NCBI GenBank assembly: GCA_013297885.1
Contig: JAAFIR010000004.1
Location: 1-64,000 of the forward strand
Origin: Leptospirales bacterium
GTDB taxonomy: Bacteria; Spirochaetota; Leptospiria; Leptospirales; Leptospiraceae
DNA length: 64,000 nt
Direction of reading: 5' to 3'
Part shown: piece by piece, positions 44,987 through 55,044 of the stretch
How the letters are laid out: every line of letters begins with the position of its first letter
Numbering within the stretch: the first letter of the stretch is position 1
The notes under the pieces: model-generated
What the model saw: only the letters and a program-made list of their open reading frames with translations
What the model was told of the DNA's origin: nothing
Databases searched by the model: none
Translations under genes and position numbers: made by a program

Positions 44987-45731
44987 ATTTTAACCTCTTC
45001 CAAATAAAGTTTGGAATTATTTTCATAAAAAAAGAAACTATTATCCAAGGATAATATGGTACAATTGCAAATTCTTTTTTTTTAATTATTACTTTATAAA
45101 TTTTTTTTGCTCCAACTTCCGCACTGATTAAAAATGGTCTGTTTTTCATTTCGGAATTGATTGGAGTGTCAATAAAACCTGGTAAAATTGCAGTTACTAA
45201 AATATTTTTTTTTGCAACATCAATTCTAGCTGCTTCTAAATATGTTGTAAATGCTGCTTTGGATGCTGAGTAAGAAGAATTACTAGGAAATCCTCTAAAA
45301 CCAGCAATTGAAGAAATACCAATTAAATGTCCAAAAGAATTTTGAGATTCAAAAATTTGGATACCAGCTTCAAAACAAGCCATTGCACCAATTACGTTTA
45401 CTTCTATCACTTCTTTGTCATGAGTAAAATTATTTGTTCCTATTGGTTTTGAGCCTGCAATTCCTGCATTTGCAATTAAATGAGAAATCCCACCAAGCCT
45501 ACTAGCAAGATCTTTTAGAGTAATAAAAACTGATTTATAGTCTTTTACATCTAAAGCAGCAATCTCAATTTTTCCTGAAAAATTTTTTAATTGTTTAATT
45601 TCTTCTCGAATCTCTTGTAATAGTTCAAATCTTCTAGCAATTAACCCCAAGTTAAAACCATTTCTAGCAAACTCAAAAGCTAATTCTTTTCCAATTCCCG
45701 AACTGGCTCCAGTAATAATTACAGACTTCAT
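44979..45731 (-). CDS. Short-chain dehydrogenase/reductase
   Basis: A 250-aa SDR with the cofactor motif TGASSGIG (7-14), an NAG motif (LIANAGIAGSK), the catalytic Ser near GISSIAG and YSASK. Loops follow the classical SDR pattern with PGFIDTPIN. The Arg after strand 2 (LIARRFE) favours NADP. It is upstream of the LMW phosphatase in one transcript. The C-terminal tail is hydrophobic (PYYPWIIVSFFMKIIP). Substrate unknown. Confidence 0.88.
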   Translation of the reverse strand: MKSVIITGASSGIGKELAFEFARNGFNLGLIARRFELLQEIREEIKQLKNFSGKIEIAALDVKDYKSVFITLKDLASRLGGISHLIANAGIAGSKPIGTNNFTHDKEVIEVNVIGAMACFEAGIQIFESQNSFGHLIGISSIAGFRGFPSNSSYSASKAAFTTYLEAARIDVAKKNILVTAILPGFIDTPINSEMKNRPFLISAEVGAKKIYKVIIKKKEFAIVPYYPWIIVSFFMKIIPNFIWKRLKFD

Positions 45732-45916
45732 ATTTGTTATGATTTTAATTTAACTTCTCTTGAAAAGTTTTTCTTAAATTATTCAACTTTTTCCTAAGGA
45801 GTTCCTGCTTTGTTCGCTTTTTAGCAAAAAAGAAAGATTTTACGAACTAAATCGTATTTTAAGAATAAGAAAGATTTCTTATAAAAAATTTTACTCCACA
45901 AATATAATTTTTTTAT

Positions 45917-46092
45917 CCAAGAGTTAAGGATGGAAAAAGTCGCGTAGCGAGTGCAGCCCTCTGGGCAAAGCACCTAGCTTTTTTCAGCCTGACATTTAAT
46001 GAATGAAGAATTGATTATTTAAGATGATGAATCAAATTATAAAAAATTGTTAGAAAAAATTCTTATTTCTTCATTCATTAAATGGAACTCCC
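45917..46092 (-). repeat. R13: three-way-junction intergenic element
   Basis: Minus-oriented copy. Box 3 ccaagagttaaggatgg, P3 with aaaaagtcgcgtagcgag and gctttttt, box 2 cagcctgac, P2 a perfect 17-bp stem (45994-46010 / 46067-46083, atttaatgaatgaagaa and its complement) with a nested ttgatt/aatcaa hairpin, and box 1 ggaactccc. The terminal stem is GAGTT (45921-45925) with AACTC (46086-46090), as in R2 and R8. It fills most of the 45732-46148 gap between divergent genes; the first part, 45732-45916, holds AT-rich sequence with weak inverted repeats but no gene. Confidence 0.87.
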
Positions 46093-46148
46093 AGATTTTT
46101 AAAACCAAACAAACTTTACAAAAAAAATATTTCTAAAAGTTTATACAT

Positions 46149-46757
46149 ATGAACATTAAATCTGAATTAAAAAAAATAATTGAGTATAGCAAAATTTATT
46201 ATTCAAATGGAATTATGCCTGCAACAGCTGGAAATATTTCAATATTCGATCGTTCGAAAAATCAAATTTATATATCAGCATCAGGAAAAAATAAAGGAGA
46301 GTTGAAAAAAAAAGATTTTCTGATTTTAGATAAAGATAATAAAATTTTTTTTGAAAATAAAAATAAACCTAGTGCAGAAACTTCAATTCATCAAGTAGTT
46401 TATAAAAATATTCCCTCTGCTAATGTTTGTTTTCACGTTCATACAGTTTCTTCTTGTAAATTAAAATATAATTTGCAAAAAGAAGATTTACCAAAAAGAT
46501 TTTTACTTCCGAATTTAGAAATTTTAAAAGCATTTGGTGATTTTTCAGAAAATCCAAATTTAAAAATGATTGTAAATTATAACCACGGGAATGTAAAACA
46601 AATTTCTGATCAGTTTGAATTAGCAATTAAGGAAAAGGATTCAGATGTCCCTTTTTTTCTGATCGAAAATCATGGGTTAACAGTTTGGGGAAAAAGTGTA
46701 GAAGATACAAATAAAAATTTAGAAGCTGCAGATTTTATTTTAAAAGTAATGGCTTAA
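46149..46757 (+). CDS. mtnB: Methylthioribulose-1-phosphate dehydratase
   Basis: A 202-aa class II aldolase-fold zinc enzyme. It dehydrates methylthioribulose-1-phosphate in the methionine salvage pathway. Motifs are PATAGNIS (near 24-31), PSAETSIHQ with the zinc-binding Glu region, HVHT (H96, H98) and IENHGLTVWG. This order fits MtnB rather than fuculose aldolase. Cytoplasmic. Its end overlaps the recD stop by 23 nt (convergent). No other mtn genes are in the window. Confidence 0.8.
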   Translation: MNIKSELKKIIEYSKIYYSNGIMPATAGNISIFDRSKNQIYISASGKNKGELKKKDFLILDKDNKIFFENKNKPSAETSIHQVVYKNIPSANVCFHVHTVSSCKLKYNLQKEDLPKRFLLPNLEILKAFGDFSENPNLKMIVNYNHGNVKQISDQFELAIKEKDSDVPFFLIENHGLTVWGKSVEDTNKNLEAADFILKVMA

Positions 46758-48381
46758 TTCTTTTTTCTAAATTTGAAAATCTTTTTACTTCTTCTGAATT
46801 TATGATATTATGTAATGAGTTTTTAATTCCTAAAATACCAACAGATTTTTTTGCTCTTGTAACCGCAGTATAAAAAAGTCTCTTATTCAAAATTTGGGAT
46901 TCTTGCCCTTCATCAATTGGTAATACTACTAAAATATGTTCGTATTCAGAACCTTGACTTTTATGAATAGTTATTACATAACCCAATTCAAAATATTGTA
47001 AATATGAATTTGGTAAAGTAAAAATATTTTCACCAGTTTGAAAGGTGAAATTTTCTTCATTTAAAATTATTTCACCAATTTCACCATTAAAAATATTATA
47101 TTCATATAAATTAGAATTTAAAATTGCTTTGTATTTTTTCTTATTTATTTCCAAAACTTCATTTAGTTTTTTTGTTCCAATTTTTGTTTCACGAAAAGGG
47201 GTTAAAATTTGATAATCATTTGTTATCGTTTCAATTTTAGATTTCCAAATTTTTAAAATTTTATGTAATTCTTCTTCATTTTCTACTTCATAAAAATTTA
47301 CACCCTCTGTAGAAATTTCAGATTTAGGTTGAATAAATTTTTCCAATTCTTTCCCTTCTAAAATTGACTTAGAGAAGTTTAAAATTTCATTTCCATCTTT
47401 GTTCGATTGTCTAAAAGTTTTAGTTAATTGAAAACAATTTTCTCCCAACTCAAATAAATCATTAAAAATAGCACCTTTATTAACTGAAAGTAGTTGATTT
47501 GGGTCTCCTACAAAAATAAATTTATTCTTATTTGAAATTGGAACTGCTGCTAATAAGGACTCGATCAATTCCAAATCAATCATCGAGGACTCATCTAAAA
47601 TAATTAATTCGTCATCTACTTGGTTATCTTTATTTTTCTTAAATTTATTTTGATTAACTGAATATTCTAAATAGCGATGAATAGTTTTAGCTTCATTTAA
47701 ATCTGTTTCAGTTAGTAAAATTTCTTTGATTGATTCATTTAATCTTTTTGCAGCTTTACCTGTTGGACTAATTAGCGCAATTTTTTTTGTTTCAATTCCG
47801 TTTTGTATAGCATGTTCAATAATTGATTTAATGGTTTTTGTTTTTCCTGTTCCAGGACCACCCGATAAAATACTTATGGTATAATTTAATATTTGATTCA
47901 CAACACTTAATTGTTCATCAGATAAAAAATTTGATTTATATTCTTTAAATGTTTCTTTAATATGAATTAAAAATCGTTTTGTAAAATTTTCAGCAATTTT
48001 TTTTTCTAAAAAGTAATTTTTTTTGAAATAATATGAATCAAATTCTTCAACTAAAATTGATGAATCTTGCTTGAGATAATTTTTAATTATTTTTTCAGAA
48101 AATAGGAATCCCAATAGTTTTGATTCTTCTTTGATTAGTTCTTTTGAAACACAGATTCCACCAGTATCTAAAATTTCAAAAAGTTTTAAACAAATAAATT
48201 TAATTATTTCGCTGTCTTTATCAAATTGAATATAATTTACTTTCTCAAGTTTTGTGGTTGAAAATTTTTCAAACCGCTTATCAATTTTATTTTTATTTGA
48301 AAATTCTGGGAATTTTTTTTGAAACTGAATTCTCGCGATTCCAAATCCTCTATCAATTCCGATAAATAATTCTTCGCTCAT
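46735..48381 (-). CDS. recD: RecD-type helicase, exodeoxyribonuclease V alpha subunit
   Basis: A 548-aa superfamily 1B helicase. It has Walker A SGGPGTGKT (near residue 175), Walker B LDESSM, the FVGDPNQLLSV motif, QLTKTFRQ, and the C-terminal TIHKSQGSEYEHILVVLP and FYTAVTRAKKSVGI motifs. This fits RecD of RecBCD, the 5'-3' motor. The start overlaps the recB stop by one base (48381), so the two are translated together. A recC gene is not adjacent or in the window. Confidence 0.9.
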   Translation of the reverse strand: MSEELFIGIDRGFGIARIQFQKKFPEFSNKNKIDKRFEKFSTTKLEKVNYIQFDKDSEIIKFICLKLFEILDTGGICVSKELIKEESKLLGFLFSEKIIKNYLKQDSSILVEEFDSYYFKKNYFLEKKIAENFTKRFLIHIKETFKEYKSNFLSDEQLSVVNQILNYTISILSGGPGTGKTKTIKSIIEHAIQNGIETKKIALISPTGKAAKRLNESIKEILLTETDLNEAKTIHRYLEYSVNQNKFKKNKDNQVDDELIILDESSMIDLELIESLLAAVPISNKNKFIFVGDPNQLLSVNKGAIFNDLFELGENCFQLTKTFRQSNKDGNEILNFSKSILEGKELEKFIQPKSEISTEGVNFYEVENEEELHKILKIWKSKIETITNDYQILTPFRETKIGTKKLNEVLEINKKKYKAILNSNLYEYNIFNGEIGEIILNEENFTFQTGENIFTLPNSYLQYFELGYVITIHKSQGSEYEHILVVLPIDEGQESQILNKRLFYTAVTRAKKSVGILGIKNSLHNIINSEEVKRFSNLEKRIKPLLLK

Positions 48382-51300
48382 TATAAACTTTTCTCGAAGT
48401 TAATAATTTCTTCTAAACTAGGTTTAATAAAAACAGAACCCTCTTTGTTATGCAGATTTCTTAAAAAAATAAAAAGCATACCTCCAAATTTTTCTTTATA
48501 AGAAATTTCTACATTTTCTGCATCTAAATTGGATAATAAATTTAAAGAATAAATTAAACATTGTTCGTAATAAGTTTCTTTTACCATTACATCAATATTT
48601 TTATCTTGAATCATATTTGTTTTCCAATCTAAAATATAATATTTCCCTTTTAAAAAAAACATTCCATCACCAACACCAACTAATAAATCTGCATTTTTAG
48701 AATTCATTTGAAAATAAAACTTCCTTTCCCGATCCAAATAATCAATATCTTTAAACTGGAAAAACTCAGTTTTTTCTTCATTTATAGGATATTCTTTTTT
48801 TAAAGTAGCAAAGATATATTCCTCGATCAATTTTCGATTATAATTTTCTGAATTCCCAATTATGAATTCAAATTGAAACTCTTCAACTAAGCTAGAAATT
48901 TCTTTTTTAATTTTTTCATCTGTTTCATTTAATTTTTCCCAAGGGAAAACTTCTAAAATTTTATGACAATACAGTCCAAAATTGGAAGCTTCATTTTCAT
49001 TTTTATGTTCTGAAAAATCTTTTTTTTCGTGATCGTTTTGGATTAAAGAATTTTCTTTAAATTTTGCTTTATCTAAAATTTCTTTATTTTGCTTCTCATG
49101 TAAACTAGAAAAGGATATTATTTTATAACCTTTTATTTTTGTAAAAGTCTTTTTATCAATATTTATTTCTAAGAACTTTTTTTCTATTTTTATTTCTTCG
49201 TTTTCAATTTGTTCAGTTATTTGATTTTTATTTTTTAAATCATTTTGTTTTTCAAATGGAAAATCCTGAAGAATCTCAAAAAGAAATCCAAATTTATTCT
49301 TATTAATGAGATTTTTTGAAATCACAAGATAATCTTTTGCTCTAGTTAAAGCTACATAAACTAATCTTTGTAATTCTTCATTTTCCTCTTTCTTGATTTG
49401 ATTTATTGATTTCTCGAAATTTTTTGTCTTCATTTTTGATAAATTAATTTCTAAATTTACATTTTGTTTCTCATCAAAAACTATTTGAAAATTTTGTTTT
49501 GGTTTTTGATCATTTTTATATAAATCAAAAATTATACAAACTGGAAATTCTAAACCTTTTGAAGCATGAATTGTCATACACTGAATCGATTGGTAATTTT
49601 CACTTTTTCTATCTGATTCTAATTTAACAATTTCTTCGTCAATACTTGACTCAATTCTCGAATTAAATTTTCCAACTACTCCACCAAAAGTTAGATTTTC
49701 ATTAACTTGTGTTTCAGCAACTAAGTCGATTAAATGATAAATATTTGTTAAATTTCTTTTTCCGTAAAAACCTAAACTTACAAGTTCAATGATTTTTAAA
49801 TCAATTAATAAATCATATAAAATTACACTTGCTGGTTTTAAATAACGCAACTTGTGATAATCTAATAATTTTTTTTGAATAAGTTGGGAGTTATTTTCAG
49901 TAGAATTTCTGGAATGAGTTTGGCTGTTGTTTTGATTTTGTAAATCGAATAATTCTTTTTCAGAAATTAAAAACAAATCTGAATTTAATGCTAAAAATAA
50001 TGATTTAGAGTTATTTGGATTTTCAATATAATTTAAAATTTGTATTAACGAAATAATTATATGATTTGAATAGAAGTCAGAGCTTTTATATTTATTTGCA
50101 GGAATATTTTTTTTAGCTAAATTTGTTAATAAAAAATCTAATGAAGGATTTGTAAGAGATAAAATAGCTATATCAGAAAAATTAATTTCTCTAAAAGTTT
50201 TTTTTTCTTTATCAAAAATTTTATATTCTTTATTATTTACAATTTTTTTAATGCATTTAGAAATTTCTTCAAATTCTTTTTCTCTTCTGTCATCTCTTAA
50301 ATCTGTTTCTTTAAATTCAGGATCTAAAATAAATACTGAATTATCTGTAAATTGATTGTTGATTCTTTCTTCACAAGTTTTCACTGGGGAATAAAAACTT
50401 TGAAACGATTCAAAATTAGAAAATATTTTATTAAAAAAATCAATTAATGGTTTTGAGCTGCGATAGGAAGTATCTAGAATTTTTTTATGCAAACCAATTT
50501 GATTTAATTCGTAAATCGCAGTTTGATAGGATTCAATATCAGCTCCTCGAAAACTATATATTGATTGTTTAATATCTCCAACATAAATTAAACCATTTTT
50601 TTTATTTTTAAAAATATTTTGCATCAATTCTATTTGGGCTTTATTTGAATCTTGGCATTCATCAATAATAACAAATGAATAGCTTTCTTGAAGTTCTTTT
50701 TTTATTTTTTCAATTTTAGTTAATTCAACTGAAAATAAAATTAATTCATCTTTGGAAATTTCATCTCTAGATTTTTTATAGTCGTTATAAGTTGTATTGA
50801 ATAAATTTAAGTCTTGGATCAGCCTTGTTAATAATGGATAAAATTTTCTGAGTTCATTTTCTTTTACTAAATTATCAATTAATTCAGAAATTGGGGGATT
50901 ATCTTTTTTTTGAATTAAATTATTTGTATTTACACTTAGTTTAAAGCTATCTTTGTCTTTGTTTATAATTTTTAATTCAATTGCAAGATCCAAAAATTTT
51001 TCAATTGATTTTAAATTTTCTATTTCTTCGGTAAATTCAACTAAACGAGTATAAGTTTTACCTGTATCTTTTTTTAAATCTAAATGGATAAATTTTTCTT
51101 TTATATCTTGAAATAATGTATTAAAATTTTCTTCATCAAATTTTTCAGGTAATAAAATTTCTTTGTTATCTGTTTTAGAAATTATTTCTGAAATCAATTT
51201 TTTATAATGTGAAAATCCTAATAATTTAATTAGTTCGATTAAATCTCTTGAATCTTCTTTTTCAATTTTATTCCAAAAAATTTTAAAAAATTCTTCTTTA

Positions 51301-51641
51301 TGTTTTTTATCATCTTCTATTTCAATAAACTCAGAACTGAAATTTAAATTATATGCATATTTTTTTATTAAACTTCTGCAAAACTGATGAATTGTACCAA
51401 TCATTGCACTCGGTAAGATTGATATGGATTCTTTGGATTTAGTTGAATTCTGTGAAACTAGTTTTTCTCGAATTCTATCTTTTAACTCTCCAGCTGCTTT
51501 TTCTGTAAAAGTTAATACTGCTAATTTATTTATGGGAATATTATTTTCAATTCTGTCTAAAACAATTTCAGTAATTGAATAAGTTTTACCTGTACCAGCT
51601 GAGGCTTCGAGAAGTATATGTTTGGAAAAATCTAAATTCAT
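48381..51641 (-). CDS. recB: RecB-type helicase/nuclease, exodeoxyribonuclease V beta subunit
   Basis: A 1086-aa UvrD-family helicase with a C-terminal RecB nuclease domain. Motifs are EASAGTGKTYSI (I), TFTEKAAGEL (Ia), VIIDECQDS (II), YVGDIKQSIYSFRGAD (III), DTSYRSSKPL (IV), CMTIHASKGLEFPV (V) and VYVALTRAKDYL (VI). Near residue 1015 the nuclease shows GVGDGMFFLKGKYYILDWKTN, with the metal-binding Asp and the DxK motif, and YEQCLIYSL further on. It makes up RecBCD with RecD and would repair double-strand breaks. 1-nt overlap with recD. The RecC partner is not in the window. Confidence 0.92.
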   Translation of the reverse strand: MNLDFSKHILLEASAGTGKTYSITEIVLDRIENNIPINKLAVLTFTEKAAGELKDRIREKLVSQNSTKSKESISILPSAMIGTIHQFCRSLIKKYAYNLNFSSEFIEIEDDKKHKEEFFKIFWNKIEKEDSRDLIELIKLLGFSHYKKLISEIISKTDNKEILLPEKFDEENFNTLFQDIKEKFIHLDLKKDTGKTYTRLVEFTEEIENLKSIEKFLDLAIELKIINKDKDSFKLSVNTNNLIQKKDNPPISELIDNLVKENELRKFYPLLTRLIQDLNLFNTTYNDYKKSRDEISKDELILFSVELTKIEKIKKELQESYSFVIIDECQDSNKAQIELMQNIFKNKKNGLIYVGDIKQSIYSFRGADIESYQTAIYELNQIGLHKKILDTSYRSSKPLIDFFNKIFSNFESFQSFYSPVKTCEERINNQFTDNSVFILDPEFKETDLRDDRREKEFEEISKCIKKIVNNKEYKIFDKEKKTFREINFSDIAILSLTNPSLDFLLTNLAKKNIPANKYKSSDFYSNHIIISLIQILNYIENPNNSKSLFLALNSDLFLISEKELFDLQNQNNSQTHSRNSTENNSQLIQKKLLDYHKLRYLKPASVILYDLLIDLKIIELVSLGFYGKRNLTNIYHLIDLVAETQVNENLTFGGVVGKFNSRIESSIDEEIVKLESDRKSENYQSIQCMTIHASKGLEFPVCIIFDLYKNDQKPKQNFQIVFDEKQNVNLEINLSKMKTKNFEKSINQIKKEENEELQRLVYVALTRAKDYLVISKNLINKNKFGFLFEILQDFPFEKQNDLKNKNQITEQIENEEIKIEKKFLEINIDKKTFTKIKGYKIISFSSLHEKQNKEILDKAKFKENSLIQNDHEKKDFSEHKNENEASNFGLYCHKILEVFPWEKLNETDEKIKKEISSLVEEFQFEFIIGNSENYNRKLIEEYIFATLKKEYPINEEKTEFFQFKDIDYLDRERKFYFQMNSKNADLLVGVGDGMFFLKGKYYILDWKTNMIQDKNIDVMVKETYYEQCLIYSLNLLSNLDAENVEISYKEKFGGMLFIFLRNLHNKEGSVFIKPSLEEIINFEKSL

Positions 51642-51753
51642 TCGTTTAAGGACTATTAGGTGACTAAAAATTATCGTTTCAAATAGTCAAAATTTTTTTA
51701 AATTTTATATACGATTCTATTAATTCGAAGTCTAATTATTAGAAGGTTTAATT

Positions 51754-53007
51754 TTGCAAAAGTTGGCAATTATTGGCTCAGGAATTAGTGCTTTATCATC
51801 AGCTTATTTTTTACATAAAGAATTTGATATAGAGCTATTTGAAAAAGAAAATTATATTGGTGGTCATACAAACACATTAGACATTGAAGAATTAGGAAAA
51901 CAAATTCCTATTGATACAGGTTTTATAGTTTATAATGAAGTCACCTATCCAAATTTAACTCGATTTTTTAAAGAAGAGAATATTCCAACAAAAAATTCAT
52001 CTATGTCTTTTTCTGTTCAATTTCTTTCTACTAAACTTGAATTTTGTGGTTCAGGACTAAATGGTCTTTTTGCACAAAAATTAAATTTATTTAAACCATC
52101 CTATATAAAATTCTTATTGGAAATTAATCGTTTTAATGAAAATGCACCCAAAATTTTAGATGATCCAAAATTTAAAAATTACACATTAAAACAATACATT
52201 GATGAATTTAATTTTGGTGAAGATATCTTATACAAATATTTGATTCCAATGAGTTCAGCTGTTTGGTCAACTGAAACAGATTTAATGCTTTCATTTCCAG
52301 CTATTACATTAATTCGATTTTTTTTAAATCATGGATTTCTTGGACTTAATACTCAACACCAATGGAAAACAGTTGTTAATGGTTCCAGAGAATATGTAAA
52401 ACATATTTTAGCTAAAACAAAAATTAAAACAAATCATTCTAACCCTGCAAAAAAAATTCATAGAGTAGGGGAAAAAGTAAAATTATTTTTAGCAAATGGT
52501 GAAGTAAAAGAGTTTGATAAAATTTTAATTGCAACCCATGCTGACACTGCTATTAGTTTATTAGAAAATCCAACAGATTTACAAAAAAAATTACTCAGTC
52601 CGTTTAAATACCAAAAAAATATTGCAACTCTTCACACAGACGAATCAATTATGCCAAATAAAAAAATTTGTTGGTCATCTTGGAATTATAGAGTCGAAAA
52701 GAATTTATCTGCTTCAACAATTTATTGGATGAATTCACTTCAAGATGTATCAAAAAATAAAAATTATTTTGTATCAATTAATGATCCAAACAAAATTGAC
52801 CCAAAGAAAATTTTGAGAGTAATTGAATATACTCATCCAATTTTTTCTATAGAGTCGAATGAAGCACAAGAAAATTTACAAAGTTTAAATGAGTCCGGTC
52901 CAATTTATTTTGCAGGAAGTTATTTTAAATTTGGTTTCCATGAAGATGCTTTTAGTTCAGGTTTAAATGTTTCAGAAAAAATTTTAGGAAAAAAAATTTG
53001 GAACTAA
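51754..53007 (+). CDS. FAD-dependent amine-oxidase-like protein (COG2907 type)
   Basis: A 417-aa FAD enzyme with the Rossmann motif IIGSGISALSSAYFL (near residue 6) and FEKENYIGGHTNTL for the FAD ribose. The PIDTGFIVYNE block and a C-terminal YFAGSYFKFGFHEDAFSSGLNVSEKIL (FAD end) match the predicted NAD/FAD-binding protein COG2907, often next to DUF1365 and cyclopropane synthase genes. In Rhodobacter-type clusters the comparable gene acts on unsaturated fatty acids. TTG start at 51754 with an AAGG Shine-Dalgarno. It overlaps the next gene by 10 nt and begins a six-gene operon. Confidence 0.85.
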   Translation: MQKLAIIGSGISALSSAYFLHKEFDIELFEKENYIGGHTNTLDIEELGKQIPIDTGFIVYNEVTYPNLTRFFKEENIPTKNSSMSFSVQFLSTKLEFCGSGLNGLFAQKLNLFKPSYIKFLLEINRFNENAPKILDDPKFKNYTLKQYIDEFNFGEDILYKYLIPMSSAVWSTETDLMLSFPAITLIRFFLNHGFLGLNTQHQWKTVVNGSREYVKHILAKTKIKTNHSNPAKKIHRVGEKVKLFLANGEVKEFDKILIATHADTAISLLENPTDLQKKLLSPFKYQKNIATLHTDESIMPNKKICWSSWNYRVEKNLSASTIYWMNSLQDVSKNKNYFVSINDPNKIDPKKILRVIEYTHPIFSIESNEAQENLQSLNESGPIYFAGSYFKFGFHEDAFSSGLNVSEKILGKKIWN

Positions 53008-53771
53008 GTTCTTGTTTATATGAATGTAAAGTATGGCATTCTAGGATTAAACCAAAAAAACATTCATTTAGCTATGGACTTTTCACTTTTTATATTGATC
53101 TTGATGAACTAGAAATCCTTGAAAAAGAAAATTTATTTTTTAGTGTTGAAAAATTTAATTTATTTTCTTTTTATCCAAAAGATCATTTTTTAAAGAAATC
53201 TAATAATTTAAAAAATAGTATTATAGAATTTGCAAAAGAAAATGGTTTAGAAGAAAAAGTTACCAAAGTAAGGTTGATAACTAACACAAGAATTCTTGGT
53301 TATACTTTTAATCCTGTTTGTTTTTTTTATTTGTTTAATTCTGAAAATAAACCTATTGCTTCAGTAATTGAAGTTCATAATACTTTTGGTGAAATGAAAC
53401 CTTTTTTTGCAAACTTTGATGGCGAAAATTTTAATTTACGAACAAAAAAATTTTTCTATGTTTCTCCATTTTTCAATTTAGATACTGAATTTGATTTTAG
53501 ATTAAAACTTCCAAATGAAAAATTTAAAGTCAATATTGATGATTTTGAAGCAAATGAAAAAGTTTTTTATTCTACTTATTCAGGTGAAAAGAAAGAATTT
53601 AATTCAAAAAATTTAATTCTATTATTTTTAAAATATCCTTTAATAACTTTAAGAATTATCATTGGGATTCATTACCAAGCATTTATTTTATATTTAAAAA
53701 ATATTCCATTTATTAGAAAATTAGAAAATCCAGATTTGCAAAAAGGAGTTTATCTTGGAAAAAACGGCTGA
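52998..53771 (+). CDS. DUF1365 protein
   Basis: A 257-aa DUF1365 protein with the signature RILGYTFNPVCFFYLF and EVHNTFGE. The start is TTG (52998), overlapping the FAD-enzyme gene by 10 nt; this fits the pattern of TTG starts in the operon. DUF1365 proteins occur with COG2907 oxidases and Cfa-like methyltransferases and are thought to act in fatty-acid modification; the exact reaction is not known. It should be cytoplasmic, and ends with a hydrophobic stretch (LLFLKYPLITLRIIIGIHYQAF). Confidence 0.85.
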   Translation: MELSSCLYECKVWHSRIKPKKHSFSYGLFTFYIDLDELEILEKENLFFSVEKFNLFSFYPKDHFLKKSNNLKNSIIEFAKENGLEEKVTKVRLITNTRILGYTFNPVCFFYLFNSENKPIASVIEVHNTFGEMKPFFANFDGENFNLRTKKFFYVSPFFNLDTEFDFRLKLPNEKFKVNIDDFEANEKVFYSTYSGEKKEFNSKNLILLFLKYPLITLRIIIGIHYQAFILYLKNIPFIRKLENPDLQKGVYLGKNG

Positions 53772-55044
53772 AAATATTTTAACTGAAAAAGTTAAAGAAT
53801 CAGAAATTGGATTAGGAATCAAAATTTATCAATCTTTATTTCATCAAGCTTTATCAAAATTTACATTAGGAAGTTTAAAGCTCACAAATCCAGATGGTAG
53901 TGTATTAGTATTTGGTGATACGAGTAAAGTTTATGATGCTTTTTCTTCTGCACATATTAAAATCAATAATTACAACTTTTATAAACGATGTTTTTATTTT
54001 GGAGATATTGGTTTTGCTGAAAGTTATTTAAATGGTGACTGGGATACAGAAAATATTATCGAAGTTATTTCATTTTTTATTTTAAATGTAGAAAATCATC
54101 CAAGCATGTCAGGTTCGAAAAAATCTTTATGGAGAATTAAATTATTTAATTTCTTTAATAGAATTTATCATAACTCAAGAGAGAATACTGTTACTGGAAG
54201 TAAAAAAAATATTGTTGAACATTATGATTTGGGAAATGAATTTTATAAATTATTTTTAGACAGAACAATGACATATTCTTCCGCATTATTTAAGAGCAAT
54301 AAAGAAACTCTTGAAGAAGCTCAAATTGAAAAATATGATAATTTATGCAAAAATATTGGTTTAAATTCAACTCACCATCTTTTAGAAATAGGTTCTGGTT
54401 GGGGGGGCTTTAGTACTTTTGCAGCAGCAAAATATGGTTGTAAAATAACTACTATTACAATCTCTGATGAGCAATTTAAGTTTACAAAAAAATTGATTGA
54501 AGAAAGAAATCTTTCCAATCTAATCGATATAAAACTATGTGATTACCGTGAGATAACTGGAAAATATGATCGAATTGTTTCAATTGAAATGCTTGAAGCT
54601 GTTGGGGATAAGTATTTTGAAACTTATTTTGCTAAATGTAATGAAGTTTTAAAACCTGAAGGAATTTTAGCATTTCAAGTTATTACTTCACCAGATTCGA
54701 GATATGAAGAATTCAAAACAGGAATTGATTATATCCAAAAATATATTTTTCCTGGTTCACTACTTCCTTCAGTAGCAAGAATTAATCAGGCAATTAATAA
54801 TACAAGCTCTATGTATATGTTTCGTTTAGAAGATATGGCTCTTGATTATGCAAAAACTTTAAAACTTTGGTTGGATCGTTTTGATGATAATATTGAGAAT
54901 GTTAGAAATCAAAAATTTGATGAAAAATTTATTCGTAATTGGAGATATTATCTTTCTTATTGTAGTGCAGCATTTAAGATGAGAAATATTTCTGTAGTAC
55001 AGATGTGTTACACTAGACCAAATAATTTAAGTATGGAGAAATAA
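53755..55044 (+). CDS. Cyclopropane-fatty-acid-synthase family methyltransferase
   Basis: A 429-aa SAM-dependent methyltransferase of the Cfa/CmaA/UfaM family. It would methylate a double bond in a membrane phospholipid acyl chain. The catalytic part shows HYDLGNEFYKLFLD, MTYSSALF, the SAM loop LLEIGSGWGGFS and SIEMLEAVGDKYFETYF, and FPGSLLPSV. It begins with TTG overlapping the DUF1365 stop by 17 nt. With the FAD enzyme and DUF1365 it forms a fatty-acid modification set; a methyl-branched, cyclopropane or furan product is possible. Confidence 0.88.
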   Translation: MEKTAENILTEKVKESEIGLGIKIYQSLFHQALSKFTLGSLKLTNPDGSVLVFGDTSKVYDAFSSAHIKINNYNFYKRCFYFGDIGFAESYLNGDWDTENIIEVISFFILNVENHPSMSGSKKSLWRIKLFNFFNRIYHNSRENTVTGSKKNIVEHYDLGNEFYKLFLDRTMTYSSALFKSNKETLEEAQIEKYDNLCKNIGLNSTHHLLEIGSGWGGFSTFAAAKYGCKITTITISDEQFKFTKKLIEERNLSNLIDIKLCDYREITGKYDRIVSIEMLEAVGDKYFETYFAKCNEVLKPEGILAFQVITSPDSRYEEFKTGIDYIQKYIFPGSLLPSVARINQAINNTSSMYMFRLEDMALDYAKTLKLWLDRFDDNIENVRNQKFDEKFIRNWRYYLSYCSAAFKMRNISVVQMCYTRPNNLSMEK

